Below are positions 17,534 to 26,198 of a stretch of 49,684 nt of DNA, in pieces; position 1 is the first letter of the stretch, and each line of letters starts with the position of its first letter. The stretch is from Nitrospirales bacterium (GTDB lineage Bacteria > Nitrospirota > Nitrospiria > Nitrospirales > UBA8639). Position numbers and translations under genes: made by a program. The notes below the pieces were generated by a model that had not been told where the DNA came from, made no database searches, and saw only the letters and a program-made list of their open reading frames with translations. The stretch is from positions 1 through 49,684 of the forward strand of contig JAAXIB010000072.1 in assembly GCA_012270585.1 (NCBI GenBank). The letters are read 5' to 3'.

Positions 17534-18739
17534 ATGTTTGCATTTCAAGAGGAAGAGATGACCCCGATTCGGATTAAGGTGATCGGGCTTGGTGGAGCAG
17601 GGTGCAATGCGGTCAATGCCATGATTGCCGCCGGTCTGACGCGAGTGGAATTCGTGGTGGCGAACACCGATCTTCAATCATTGAGCAAATCTTCTACCCA
17701 GTACAGGATTCAGTTGGGGCCGGAGCGAACAAAAGGACTCGGGGCCGGCGCGAATCCCGAAGTGGGCAAGGATTCCGCTCTCGAAAGTGAAAGCGAAATC
17801 CGTACGGCCCTGGAAGATGCGGATATGGTTTTCGTCACGGCGGGCATGGGCGGTGGGACTGGAACGGGCGGAGCACCCGTCGCGGCCAGACTTGCCAGAG
17901 ATCTGGGTATCCTGACCGTGGGCGTGGTGACGAAGCCCTTTCAACATGAAGGCCAGCGTCGGATGGGCTACGCTGAAGAAGGGTTGCGGGAACTCCGGCG
18001 ACACGTGGATTCGTTGCTCGTGATCCCCAATCAGAAACTGCTGACCTTGGTGGATAAGAGCACGCCGGTGTTGGAGGCGTTCAAAGTGGCCGATGACGTC
18101 CTGCGTCAAGCCATTAAAGGCATTACCGACGTCATCACCACTCCCGGCTTGGTCAACGTGGATTTTGCCGACGTGAAAACGGTCATGTCTTACAGGGGGA
18201 GAGCGGTGATGGGAATGGGCGTGGCCAAAGGAGCGAATCGCGCCATGGAAGCCGCCCATCAAGCGATTACCAGCCCGCTGTTGGAAGAGAGTGGGATCGA
18301 GGGAGCCAAAGGGTTGTTGTTGAACATCACCGGCGGCACGGATCTGTCCTTGCATGAAGTCGACGAAGCGTCAACCATTGCGAAAGAAGCCGCGGATCCC
18401 CAAGCCAATATTATCGTGGGACACGTGATCGATCCGGGCTTGAAAGACGAGGTGATTATCACGGTGATCGCGACCGGATTTGAGCAACAACAGGAGTCCC
18501 TCAGGGCAAAGCCGGCCTTGAGTCTGGGGGGTCAAGAACGTCCGCGTCTCTCCGTGCCTCCGACTCCCCAGCCGGTCTTGACCATGGCCCGGGCGGCTTC
18601 CGGGGATGTCTCGTCCGACGACCTGGATCGCCCGGCGTTTATACGACGAGTGGAATCGGATGCTCGAGTCGAACAGGGGAATTTGTTGGTGGATGCGGAT
18701 TGGGAAGTCCCCACTTTCTTGCGCAGGAGAGGCAATTAA
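17534..18739 (+). CDS. ftsZ: Cell division protein FtsZ
   Basis: Tubulin-like GTPase that forms the Z-ring. The 401 residues contain the N-terminal [18 protein letters not shown], the tubulin signature GGGTGTG at 106-112, and the T7-loop region [12 protein letters not shown] variable linker follows (about 320-365), then a C-terminal peptide [13 protein letters not shown] that binds FtsA and partners. The start has the best Shine-Dalgarno of the cluster (AAGGAGG), fitting the high FtsZ demand. Confidence 0.98.
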   Translation: MFAFQEEEMTPIRIKVIGLGGAGCNAVNAMIAAGLTRVEFVVANTDLQSLSKSSTQYRIQLGPERTKGLGAGANPEVGKDSALESESEIRTALEDADMVFVTAGMGGGTGTGGAPVAARLARDLGILTVGVVTKPFQHEGQRRMGYAEEGLRELRRHVDSLLVIPNQKLLTLVDKSTPVLEAFKVADDVLRQAIKGITDVITTPGLVNVDFADVKTVMSYRGRAVMGMGVAKGANRAMEAAHQAITSPLLEESGIEGAKGLLLNITGGTDLSLHEVDEASTIAKEAADPQANIIVGHVIDPGLKDEVIITVIATGFEQQQESLRAKPALSLGGQERPRLSVPPTPQPVLTMARAASGDVSSDDLDRPAFIRRVESDARVEQGNLLVDADWEVPTFLRRRGN

Positions 18740-18767
18740 CGGGTTGACCCCGAGGAGGGCAGGAAGA

Positions 18768-19529
18768 ATGGTTCTTGTTGCGGAGAATCCGACACGTTCA
18801 ACAAAAACGATACTTCCCCTTACGAGTTTGTCATTCGGAAGGATGAGTCAACGCACGTTGCATTTCTTCGGGACGCGGCATGGGCCACAGTATGGAGGAA
18901 TGAACGGGGAACAGGGGACGGTGAAGGCCGGAGACTCCGACTCCCCGTTGGTGGTCGCCATCCGCCAGGTACACGGGACAGACGTGTTGAACATCGATCG
19001 TCCTCTGAAAGCAGGCCAAAAGTTTTTCGGCGGCCATGACACCGTGTTCACCAATCAAGCCGAAACATTGTTAACCATCCAAACCGCCGATTGTGTTCCC
19101 GTGTTGCTTATGGATTCCTCACGCGGAGTGATTGGGGCCGTGCACGCGGGCTGGCGTGGGGCGGTGCATGGCATTGTGCTGAAGAGTGTCCGGAACATGG
19201 TGGAACGGTTCGATGCCGGCCTTGCCTCGCTTCACGTGGCGATCGGGCCGTCGGCCGGGCCATGTTGTTATGAAGTCGATACGCCGGTGATGAACCAGTT
19301 GGCGCCGGACGTGCCCGACGATTCAACCATCCTCAGGCGAACCGGTCCCGGAACCGGCCGGTTGGACTTGAAAAAGCTCATTCGGTGGCAAGCCGCGTCT
19401 CTCGGTATCGCCGCGGATCATATCCATACCGTGGATCTTTGCACCATCTGTCGCCCGGATCTGTTTTTCTCCTATCGCCGGGAGGGGAAAGTACATGGGA
19501 GCATGGTCAGCGGAATTATGTTGAAGTAG
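18768..19529 (+). CDS. pgeF: Laccase-domain protein PgeF (YfiH family)
   Basis: Family of cytoplasmic enzymes described as purine nucleoside phosphorylase/adenosine deaminase, and in E. coli as a peptidoglycan-precursor editing factor. The 253-residue protein shows QVHGTDV, TADCVPVLL, VHAGWRGAVHGI and IGPSAGPCCYEV with the metal-binding His and Cys residues, and CTICRPDLFFSYRREG. The ATG at 18768 follows GAGGAGGGC. The position after ftsZ, as in many genomes, supports the editing role. Confidence 0.9.
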   Translation: MVLVAENPTRSTKTILPLTSLSFGRMSQRTLHFFGTRHGPQYGGMNGEQGTVKAGDSDSPLVVAIRQVHGTDVLNIDRPLKAGQKFFGGHDTVFTNQAETLLTIQTADCVPVLLMDSSRGVIGAVHAGWRGAVHGIVLKSVRNMVERFDAGLASLHVAIGPSAGPCCYEVDTPVMNQLAPDVPDDSTILRRTGPGTGRLDLKKLIRWQAASLGIAADHIHTVDLCTICRPDLFFSYRREGKVHGSMVSGIMLK

Positions 19530-19566
19530 GCCTGATTCCGGGGAACCTGCTTGCAGGGACGTACAG

Positions 19567-20274
19567 TTGGATGATCTATCGACGAAGATCCGCACAACTC
19601 GGGATCGAATCCGTCGTGCTGCGGAACGTGTGGGGAGGGATCCGCGTAGCGTGCGGTTGGTCGCGGCGACCAAATACGTCGAAGCCTCCCGGGTTCTTGA
19701 AGCCATCCGGGCGGGCCTGACTATCTGTGGAGAGAACCGGTGGCAGGAAGCGCAAGCCAAGATACAGGCGGTGGGTGAGCGTCGCGGCGTGGAGTGGCAC
19801 TTTATCGGCCGGCTCCAGCGACGAAAACTCAAGTGGTTGGTGGGACGATTCGGCCTCATTCATTCCGTCGAATCCTTGGAGCAGGCCGAGGAGATTCAAC
19901 GCCGGGCCCGGGAACAACACACGTCCCAGGCCATCCTGCTCGAAGTGAACGTCGGAGGAGAAGAATCCAAAGGCGGGTTTGCTCCCGACGCGTTGCCGGC
20001 GGCCGTCTCGCAAATCGACTCCTTCCCGTCCGTGTCCGTGCAAGGGTTAATGGCGCTTCCTCCGTGGAATCCTGACCCCGAAACGATGCGACCGTATTTT
20101 CAACGCCTCAAACGTTTGGCTGACCGGATCAACAGGATGCCGTTGCAGCGCGTCCACATGCATGAACTCTCCATGGGCATGTCCAATGACTTTGAAGTCG
20201 CGGTAGAGGAAGGCGCGACGTTGGTTCGCGTCGGCACCGCGCTGTTTGGAGCGCGAGAACGACGTGCGATATGA
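19567..20274 (+). CDS. yggS: PLP homeostasis protein (YggS/PLPBP family)
   Basis: Single-domain fold-type III PLP-binding protein without known catalytic activity; it controls vitamin B6 and amino-acid pools. The 235 residues have VAATKYVEA (PLP lysine), GENRWQEAQAK, WHFIGRLQRRKLKWL, HSVESLEQAEEI, LLEVNVGGEESKGGF, GLMALPPW and LSMGMSNDFEVAVEEGATLVRVGTALFG. The start is a TTG at 19567; the ATG four bases on is out of frame. It lies 37 bases after pgeF. Confidence 0.93.
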   Translation: MDDLSTKIRTTRDRIRRAAERVGRDPRSVRLVAATKYVEASRVLEAIRAGLTICGENRWQEAQAKIQAVGERRGVEWHFIGRLQRRKLKWLVGRFGLIHSVESLEQAEEIQRRAREQHTSQAILLEVNVGGEESKGGFAPDALPAAVSQIDSFPSVSVQGLMALPPWNPDPETMRPYFQRLKRLADRINRMPLQRVHMHELSMGMSNDFEVAVEEGATLVRVGTALFGARERRAI

Positions 20275-20360
20275 TCCGTCTATATGACGCGCCGCAGGCA
20301 ATCGCCGAGGAACACGGAACGGAACACAGACGATGACGTACGTCACGAGGAGAGGGGACC

Positions 20361-20657
20361 ATGTTTGTCGCGGGTAATATTTTGCAGGGGCTGGCCTATG
20401 TCTTGGATACGATCCTGTTCTTGTATATGTGGCTCATTATTGTCCGGGCCCTGATTTCGTGGGTGAATCCTGATCCGTGGAATCCAATCGTCCAGTTTCT
20501 CGCAAGGGCGACCGATCCCGTCCTGATCGTCATTCGGCGCAGGGTGGGCTTGCTCGGGGGCATCGACGTCTCACCCATCCTGGCGATTTTGCTCATCATG
20601 TTTTTGCAATATGCCGTAGTACAAACCATTCGAGACATTGGCTTCAGGTTGCATTGA
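20361..20657 (+). CDS. yggT: YggT family membrane protein
   Basis: Small inner-membrane protein of 98 residues with two hydrophobic segments (about 5-30 and 68-88). Between them is the conserved RALISWVNPDPWNPIVQFL, followed by ATDPVL. YggT proteins are linked by context to division and osmotic growth, but their biochemistry is unknown. A GAGGAGAGGGG precedes the ATG. Position after yggS is the common arrangement; the sepF or divIVA that often accompanies it is not here. Confidence 0.9.
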   Translation: MFVAGNILQGLAYVLDTILFLYMWLIIVRALISWVNPDPWNPIVQFLARATDPVLIVIRRRVGLLGGIDVSPILAILLIMFLQYAVVQTIRDIGFRLH

Positions 20658-20767
20658 CGACTGAGGACGGCCAGCATGGACTCTCGTGACGACGCTTGTC
20701 GCATCACGCTTCCACGGGGCTCTGTCTCACGAAGACCACGGCGGGACGCCCGCTGATTCATGCTCTC

Positions 20768-21868
20768 ATGAGTGCCATCCTTCATGCCTTTCAACGGGCC
20801 GTCCACGAAAAGGTCTTCCCGGGTGCGGTGGCCTTGGTGCGATCTCGCGGAACCGTCGTGTTTCATGAAGCCGTGGGAACACGCGGAGTTCCACCCGACG
20901 ACCAACCCGTATACCGGGAGTCGATCTATGATTTGGCTTCCTTGACCAAACCCTTGGCCACGAGCACGGCGACGTTGTGTTTGGTCCAGGAGGGACGCCT
21001 GCACCTGGACCAGTCCGTGTCCCAGTGGGTGGAAGAATTGGAAGGTAGCCCGTTTGCCGGCATTGTGCTTCGGCAACTGCTCTCGCATAGTGCGGGACTG
21101 CCGGCTTGGCGGCCCTATTATGAGCAATTGGCGCCCTCGAGGTTGCCACCCCACAATGAAGAAGAACGACTGCAGCGCGTGCACGCGTTGCTCAAGGCCA
21201 TTGCGTGCGAACCGGTCGAATATCAGCCCGGCAGCCAAAGCCTGTACAGCGACGTGGGCTTTATGCTGCTTGGCGTGATCGTCGAACGGTGCGCGGGAAT
21301 GTCCTTGGCCGCCTATTGCCGGCGGAGAATCTATGAGCCCTTGGGCATTTCGTCCTTGGCGTTTCTCAGTCGTGACGAAGCGGAAACGGAGGACCCGGCG
21401 GAAATTGTCCCCACGGAATGGGATCATTGGAGACAACGTCTGCTGCGTGGAGAAGTGCATGATGAAAACGCCTATGCCTTGGGAGGCAGTGCCGGACACG
21501 CCGGGCTGTTCGGGACGGCTCACGCCGTTGGCCAGCTTTCAGCCTCGTGGCTTCAGGCGGTACAAGGCCGTGACGGATTGTTGACTGCCGCTCTTGCAAA
21601 ACAGTTTACCCACCGTCAATCCGAGACCTCTTCTTGGGGGTTGGGATGGGCTACCCCGTCTGTTCCCTCATCTTCAGGCACACGGTTTTCTTCACGGGCG
21701 TTCGGGCACGTGGGATTTACGGGGACGTCGCTCTGGATCGACCCGTTTTGTGAGCTTGAGGTGATTATTTTATCCAATCGGGTGCATCCGACCCGGACGA
21801 ATACGGCCATCAAGACGTTTCGCCCGCGGATTCATGATGCGATCTATCAGGAATGGGGTGGGAGATGA
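20768..21868 (+). CDS. Serine hydrolase of the beta-lactamase/D,D-peptidase family
   Basis: A 366-residue protein of the class C beta-lactamase-like family. Motifs are SLTK at 58-61 (nucleophile Ser58), YSDVGFMLLG with the YxN-equivalent Tyr160, and HVGFTG toward the C-terminus in the KTG position. No signal peptide is apparent, so it may be cytoplasmic, as in some esterases of this family. The frame is open upstream to 20696, but the ATG at 20768 begins the family-like helix (MSAILHAFQRAVHEKVFPGAV). Its place behind the cell-wall cluster hints at, but does not prove, a peptidoglycan substrate. Confidence 0.78.
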   Translation: MSAILHAFQRAVHEKVFPGAVALVRSRGTVVFHEAVGTRGVPPDDQPVYRESIYDLASLTKPLATSTATLCLVQEGRLHLDQSVSQWVEELEGSPFAGIVLRQLLSHSAGLPAWRPYYEQLAPSRLPPHNEEERLQRVHALLKAIACEPVEYQPGSQSLYSDVGFMLLGVIVERCAGMSLAAYCRRRIYEPLGISSLAFLSRDEAETEDPAEIVPTEWDHWRQRLLRGEVHDENAYALGGSAGHAGLFGTAHAVGQLSASWLQAVQGRDGLLTAALAKQFTHRQSETSSWGLGWATPSVPSSSGTRFSSRAFGHVGFTGTSLWIDPFCELEVIILSNRVHPTRTNTAIKTFRPRIHDAIYQEWGGR

Positions 21869-21923
21869 CGGGTTTAGAGAACAACGGTGGGCGCAAACCC
21901 GTAGGGGGGCACCCGTGTGTGCC
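21869..21923 (+). terminator. Two stem-loops between convergent genes
   Basis: CGGGTTT (21869-21875) pairs with AAACCCG (21895-21901), and GGCAC (21908-21912) pairs with GTGCC (21919-21923). They begin directly after the stop of the serine hydrolase and end 13 bases before the stop of the opposing gene. No T-run follows, so termination is only suggested by position. Confidence 0.3.
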
Positions 21924-21935
21924 ACCGAAAACGGG

Positions 21936-22250
21936 TCAGTCGGGATAATCAACCCACGATTCTTTTTCTGCGAGATATTTTTGCCCCTTGAAATTCAACC
22001 GTGTCCGCATTTGCGTAAAGCCTAGGAGACGAAGTTTGTCCACGATTTCCGTGATGGCTCCGTCCACGGTCTGGTGAACGCCGCTTTCCGTCACCAACGC
22101 TTCATACGTCATACTGGCCGTATAGCCGCGGTTGACATGCTTGACCGGCACCACGCGGTTAAAATAACGATCGCTGGGATCGGTGCCCTCCAACTGGTGC
22201 TTCTCGATCACGGCGTTGCGCAACCGAAATGACAACGGCAAGGTACTCAT
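21936..22250 (-). CDS. Conserved-looking small protein of unknown function
   Basis: A 104-residue cytoplasmic protein I do not recognise. The start is the ATG at 22250, preceded on the minus strand by AAGGAAGGA; 20 further codons are open upstream but lack a ribosome-binding site. The protein has an N-terminal LSFRLRNAVIEKHQLEGTD, a central NRGYTASMTYEALVTESG, then an amphipathic helix (AITEIVDKLRLLGF) and a charged end. No signal peptide or membrane segment. A promoter-like TATAAT lies about 40 bases upstream. It is monocistronic and opposite to its neighbours. Codon use resembles the neighbours, so it appears to be a real gene. Confidence 0.7.
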   Translation of the reverse strand: MSTLPLSFRLRNAVIEKHQLEGTDPSDRYFNRVVPVKHVNRGYTASMTYEALVTESGVHQTVDGAITEIVDKLRLLGFTQMRTRLNFKGQKYLAEKESWVDYPD

Positions 22251-22287
22251 GCAGATGGATCCTTCCTTTTTGTATTCACGGACGATG

Positions 22288-22317
22288 ATTATAGGGGGGG
22301 AGAACTGCAACCTTCAA
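22288..22317 (-). promoter_or_regulatory. Promoter for the small minus-strand gene
   Basis: On the minus strand TTGAAG (22317-22312) is followed after 18 bases by a perfect TATAAT (22293-22288). The start codon at 22250 is 38 bases downstream, leaving room for the AAGGAAGGA ribosome-binding site. Confidence 0.5.
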
Positions 22318-22423
22318 CCATGCCGTTCGGTCGGGTTTGTACTCAAAGCCCGAGAAAAAGGTTTCGCTCCGGTTGACTTACTCGCTTCCCGTCCTTAGTC
22401 TTACTTTTTATGGAGGAATACTC

Positions 22424-23032
22424 GTGATTCCCAAACAAGGATCAGGCACGGATGTGATGGATGCACGCTTCTCCATCGGGGGCGTGATCCCGCTGAACGT
22501 CCCCAACAGCCTCACGATTCTCCGGATCCTGTTGATCCCGCTCATTGTCGGGCTGTTGGTCTATGAGTACGTGGAGTATGCCTTGGTGACGTTGGTGATT
22601 GCGGCACTGACCGATGCGCTGGATGGCACGATCGCTCGTATGGCGAATCAGAAAACGCGATTTGGAGCGTACCTCGATCCGCTGGCGGACAAGCTGCTAC
22701 TCATGACGACGTTTGTGACGTTTTCCTTGTTGGGAATGGTGCCGGTGTGGAGTGTCATTCTGGTGGTGAGTCGCGACGCGATTTTACTCACCGGCACGCT
22801 GTTGGCCCATCTCACCCATACGGCCATCGATGCCTCGCCCACGGTGTTGGGCAAGGTCACGACCCTGTTTCAGGCGAGCTATATGATCCTGGTCCTCGCC
22901 TTCACCGCTCAAGGCCTGGACCCCGTGCTGCTGTTCCCCCTGTTGTTGACGATGAGTCTGCTGACGGTCCTGTCCGGCTTGCATTACATTCTCCGTGGAG
23001 TGAATCGGTTGAACAACGCCGAGGCTTCATAA
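22424..23032 (+). CDS. pgsA: CDP-diacylglycerol-glycerol-3-phosphate phosphatidyltransferase-like (CDP-alcohol phosphatidyltransferase)
   Basis: Inner-membrane enzyme that makes phosphatidylglycerol phosphate. The 202-residue protein carries the full CDP-alcohol phosphatidyltransferase signature: D64, D67, G68, A71, R72, G81, D85 and D89 (spacing DxxDGxxARx8GxxxDxxxD). It starts with NVPNSLTILRILLIPLIV, typical of PgsA. About six membrane segments are visible. The start is a GTG at 22424, seven bases after TGGAGGA; the frame is open upstream to 22337 without a ribosome-binding site. A PssA-like substrate cannot be excluded. Confidence 0.88.
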   Translation: MIPKQGSGTDVMDARFSIGGVIPLNVPNSLTILRILLIPLIVGLLVYEYVEYALVTLVIAALTDALDGTIARMANQKTRFGAYLDPLADKLLLMTTFVTFSLLGMVPVWSVILVVSRDAILLTGTLLAHLTHTAIDASPTVLGKVTTLFQASYMILVLAFTAQGLDPVLLFPLLLTMSLLTVLSGLHYILRGVNRLNNAEAS

Positions 23033-23060
23033 GGAATTCCACGTTTCATGGTGGGGGGTT

Positions 23061-24881
23061 ATGCTGCATACCCGGCTGGGTCACTTACTCCTTGATGCCG
23101 GGTGTGTGACCGCTGTTCAGTTGCAAGAGGCGTTAACTCGACAGCAGGAGACCCGCCAACCGCTTGGCCAAATCTTCATTGAACGGCAGGTCATTTCCGA
23201 AGAAACGTTACTGAAATTTCTGGGCCAGCAGTATGGATTGGCCACGGCGTATCCCTTCCCTGCCGACGTGGCTCCCCAGCTTGCGAACTTCGTTCCTCAG
23301 TCCTGGGCCCAGCAACACGTGGCCGTGCCGTTGACTAAAGTCGGCCGGCGGCTGACGGTCGCCCTGGCCGATCCGGCCAATCTCCACGTGTTGGATGAGG
23401 TGCGGTTTCGTACCGGCTTGCAGGTGATTCCGGTGATCGCCCTGGAGTCTGACATTCGCCAATGCATTCAGGCGTTATACCAGGGGCAGCCTCCTGGTCG
23501 ACACGGCGTCTCGTCTCCGCCTGCGAGTACGCATGACACGGATTCCCCTGCCGGAGCCCACGATTCCCGCTCTTCCGACGATTCGTTGCGCAGTGCTCAT
23601 AGAGTCGATTCGATCTTGCAGTCTGAAGAGATGATGTCGTTGTTGGACAAGGCGTCGTCGAGCCTGCGGTACGCGCAGCCGGAAGCAGGAGCCGAGGCGT
23701 TGGTTGAAGAGGAGTCTCCCGTCGCCCGGTTGGTCCAAACGATTCTCGAGCGTGCCGCCGGCACGGGTGTCAGCGACGTGCACTTGGAACCCTATGAGAG
23801 CGCGGTGCGCGTGCGGTTTCGGCTGGACGGTGTGTTGCATACGGCGATGACCTATTCCCTGGGGTTGCGGAATGCCGTGATCTCGCGACTCAAGATCCTT
23901 TCGCATTTGGATATTGCCGAACGCCGCCTTCCGCAGGATGGGCGCATGACGTTGGAGTTGGGGGCAAAGCGGACCGTCGACGTTCGTCTTTCGGTGTTGC
24001 CTTCCCTTCATGGGGAGAAAGCCGTGCTTCGATTGCTGAACCGTGCCGGGCAACTGGTCGACCTGCCGGCCTTGGGGTTGGATGCGACCGATACCGGGAC
24101 CTTTCTCACGGCGTTGGAACGTCCGCATGGGATGATGCTGGTGACCGGTCCGACGGGGAGTGGAAAGACCACGACGCTGTATTCTGCCCTGCAAGTGTTG
24201 AATACGCCTGACGTGAATATCGTTACGGTCGAAGATCCGGTGGAATATCATTTTACCGGTATCACGCAAGTTCAGATCAAGGAAGAGATCGGCCTGGGCT
24301 TTGCCCAGATCCTGCGGGCTTTCCTGCGGCAGGACCCGGACATTATGATGGTCGGCGAAATCCGGGATTTGGAAACCGCGCAAATTGCGATCCGGGCTGC
24401 TCTGACCGGGCATCGGGTGCTGTCCACCCTGCACACCCATGATGCGGTTCGGGCGGTAACGCGGTTGCTCGAGATGGGCGTTGATCCCTTTATGGTGGCT
24501 TCGTCGGCGAGCGTCATCGTGGCGCAGCGGCTCGTGCGTCGCGTCTGTGCTGATTGTCGAGGATCTGACGACCGTTTTTCGACAAAACAGCTTCGCGAAT
24601 TGGGCTTCACCGACGCGGAGACGCCGACCGTAGCCCCGGTACACGGGCAGGGCTGTGCCGCGTGCCACGGGACGGGCTATAAAGGGCGCATCGGTCTGTT
24701 TGAGGTCCTGCCGGTCTCCGAGGGTTTACGATCCCGTATCCTTGAACGGCAACCCGCCGCTCAACTCAAGCAGCAAGCACTGGCCGACGGCTTGAAAACC
24801 ATTCGACGAAGCGGATTGGACAAAATCAAGCAAGGGCTCACCACCGTTGAAGAAGTGGTGAGTGTGTCCACCGAGGATTGA
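23061..24881 (+). CDS. Type II secretion/type IV pilus assembly ATPase (GspE/PilB family)
   Basis: Hexameric cytoplasmic ATPase that drives pseudopilus or pilus assembly. The 606 residues contain an N-terminal MshEN-like domain (1-140, RLGHLLLDAG and LGQIF) of the type that often binds c-di-GMP. A low-complexity linker (145-185) follows, then the N2 domain (HLEPYESAVRVRFRLDG). After that come Walker A GPTGSGKT (363-370), Walker B DIMMVGEIRD (427-436), the His box LHTH, and a tetracysteine zinc motif C496, C499, C532, C535. It is followed 42 bases later by the matching membrane platform gene. Confidence 0.93.
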   Translation: MLHTRLGHLLLDAGCVTAVQLQEALTRQQETRQPLGQIFIERQVISEETLLKFLGQQYGLATAYPFPADVAPQLANFVPQSWAQQHVAVPLTKVGRRLTVALADPANLHVLDEVRFRTGLQVIPVIALESDIRQCIQALYQGQPPGRHGVSSPPASTHDTDSPAGAHDSRSSDDSLRSAHRVDSILQSEEMMSLLDKASSSLRYAQPEAGAEALVEEESPVARLVQTILERAAGTGVSDVHLEPYESAVRVRFRLDGVLHTAMTYSLGLRNAVISRLKILSHLDIAERRLPQDGRMTLELGAKRTVDVRLSVLPSLHGEKAVLRLLNRAGQLVDLPALGLDATDTGTFLTALERPHGMMLVTGPTGSGKTTTLYSALQVLNTPDVNIVTVEDPVEYHFTGITQVQIKEEIGLGFAQILRAFLRQDPDIMMVGEIRDLETAQIAIRAALTGHRVLSTLHTHDAVRAVTRLLEMGVDPFMVASSASVIVAQRLVRRVCADCRGSDDRFSTKQLRELGFTDAETPTVAPVHGQGCAACHGTGYKGRIGLFEVLPVSEGLRSRILERQPAAQLKQQALADGLKTIRRSGLDKIKQGLTTVEEVVSVSTED

Positions 24882-24922
24882 TCCCGGGGAGAGAAGCCCC
24901 GTTCCTTGAGGAGCGCCTGATT

Positions 24923-26134
24923 ATGCCGACATTTGTTTATCGTGTGAAGACGCGGCAGGGAGTCATCCGGAGGGGCGAGATGGAGGCCGTCGACCAAAGC
25001 GCCGCCCTGCGGGCTCTCCGCCAACGGGATCTGTTTGTGACCCGCATCCGTGAAAAATCCGCCGACTCTTTCGAAGGGTGGTCCTTCCCAGGAACGGCCC
25101 GCGTCTCCCCAAAAGACTTAATGGTGTTCACCTATCAACTCGAAGCCTTGATCAAGGCCGGAGTGCCCCTTTCACAGAGTCTTGAGATGCTGGCGACGCA
25201 AGCGTCGTCTTCGGCCTTTCAATCGGTGATCCGTGCCGTGAAGCAGAGGGTGGAGTCGGGATCATCCCTGGCCGGTGCGCTTCATGGACACCCCACGGTG
25301 TTCACGTCCTGGTACGTCAGTATGGTCGAAGCCGGGGAGGAAAGCGGAACCTTGGATGAGACGTTCGGCCGGCTGGCCGAGCATCTGGACAAAGTGGTGC
25401 GGCTCAGGCAACAGGTGAAGCTGGCGTTGGCCTATCCCCTGCTTGTGGTGATCGTAGCCACTCTCGTACTCGGGGTGTTGCTCATGTGGGTGATCCCCAT
25501 GTTCGCCACCATGTTTGCTGATTGGGGTGACGCGCTGCCTTGGCCGACGGCCGTGGTGTTGGCGGTAAGTCGCTGGCTCCAGGATCATTGGGTGTGGGTA
25601 CTTCTCGGAGTCGTCGGTCTGGGCATGGGAGGACGCCTGTGGGCGAAGACCCGATCCGGACAACGGATGATCGAGGATTGTATTCTTCGCGTGCCGTTGG
25701 TGGGAAAACTGCGGCGGAACGTGGCCGTTGTTCACGTCGCACGGACGGTCAGTGTGCTGCTGGGGAGCGGCGTACCGATTTTGCGAAGCCTGGAAATCGC
25801 CCAACAGGTGTCCGGGTTGCGGCGCATGGAACGGGCGTTGGAGGAAGCGAGATCGAGTATTCGCGAGGGCCATACCCTGGCCGACCCGCTGGAACGATCC
25901 GGGATGTTTCCCCGCCTGGTCTCCAACATGGTCGGGGTCGGCGAGGCCACGGGGAGTCTCGATACGGCCCTGGGAAAAATCGCGGACCTCTACGAGCGTG
26001 AAGTGGACCGCGACATCGCCGCGTTCACCGCCGTCCTGGAGCCTCTGATTATCGTCGTGTTAGGCATAGGCATTGGGTTTATTGTCGTGGCCATGTATCT
26101 TCCGATTTTTTCGATGCCCTCCGTGTTTGACTGA
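24923..26134 (+). CDS. Type II secretion/type IV pilus inner-membrane platform protein (GspF/PilC family)
   Basis: Polytopic platform protein that works with the ATPase encoded just upstream. The 403 residues have the N-terminal signature FVYRVKTRQGVIRRGEMEA. Two tandem GspF cytoplasmic domains follow, each with the QL..LI.AGVPL.QSLE / LLGSGVPILRSLE pattern, and three membrane segments (about 170-195, 215-240, 375-400). I chose the ATG at 24923 with GAGGAG upstream; the frame is open to 24878 but would overlap the ATPase gene. No pilin or secretin gene is nearby. Confidence 0.92.
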   Translation: MPTFVYRVKTRQGVIRRGEMEAVDQSAALRALRQRDLFVTRIREKSADSFEGWSFPGTARVSPKDLMVFTYQLEALIKAGVPLSQSLEMLATQASSSAFQSVIRAVKQRVESGSSLAGALHGHPTVFTSWYVSMVEAGEESGTLDETFGRLAEHLDKVVRLRQQVKLALAYPLLVVIVATLVLGVLLMWVIPMFATMFADWGDALPWPTAVVLAVSRWLQDHWVWVLLGVVGLGMGGRLWAKTRSGQRMIEDCILRVPLVGKLRRNVAVVHVARTVSVLLGSGVPILRSLEIAQQVSGLRRMERALEEARSSIREGHTLADPLERSGMFPRLVSNMVGVGEATGSLDTALGKIADLYEREVDRDIAAFTAVLEPLIIVVLGIGIGFIVVAMYLPIFSMPSVFD

Positions 26135-26198
26135 CCTCTCGAGGATAGGACCTGCCGCATTGTTGCGAACGGGTCGGGCGGGTTGGTAAGAGTGCCTC

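Noticed and set aside
20334..20345. Perfect 12-bp palindrome TGACGTACGTCA before yggT
   Set aside because: A single short palindrome overlapping the leader; chance occurrence is plausible and nothing else supports a site.
20396..21523. Minus-strand open frame of 375 codons under yggT and the serine hydrolase
   Set aside because: No motif, and it spans two supported plus-strand genes and their spacer.
23475..24668. Minus-strand open frame of 397 codons across the secretion ATPase gene
   Set aside because: Low-complexity basic protein in antisense of a fully supported gene.
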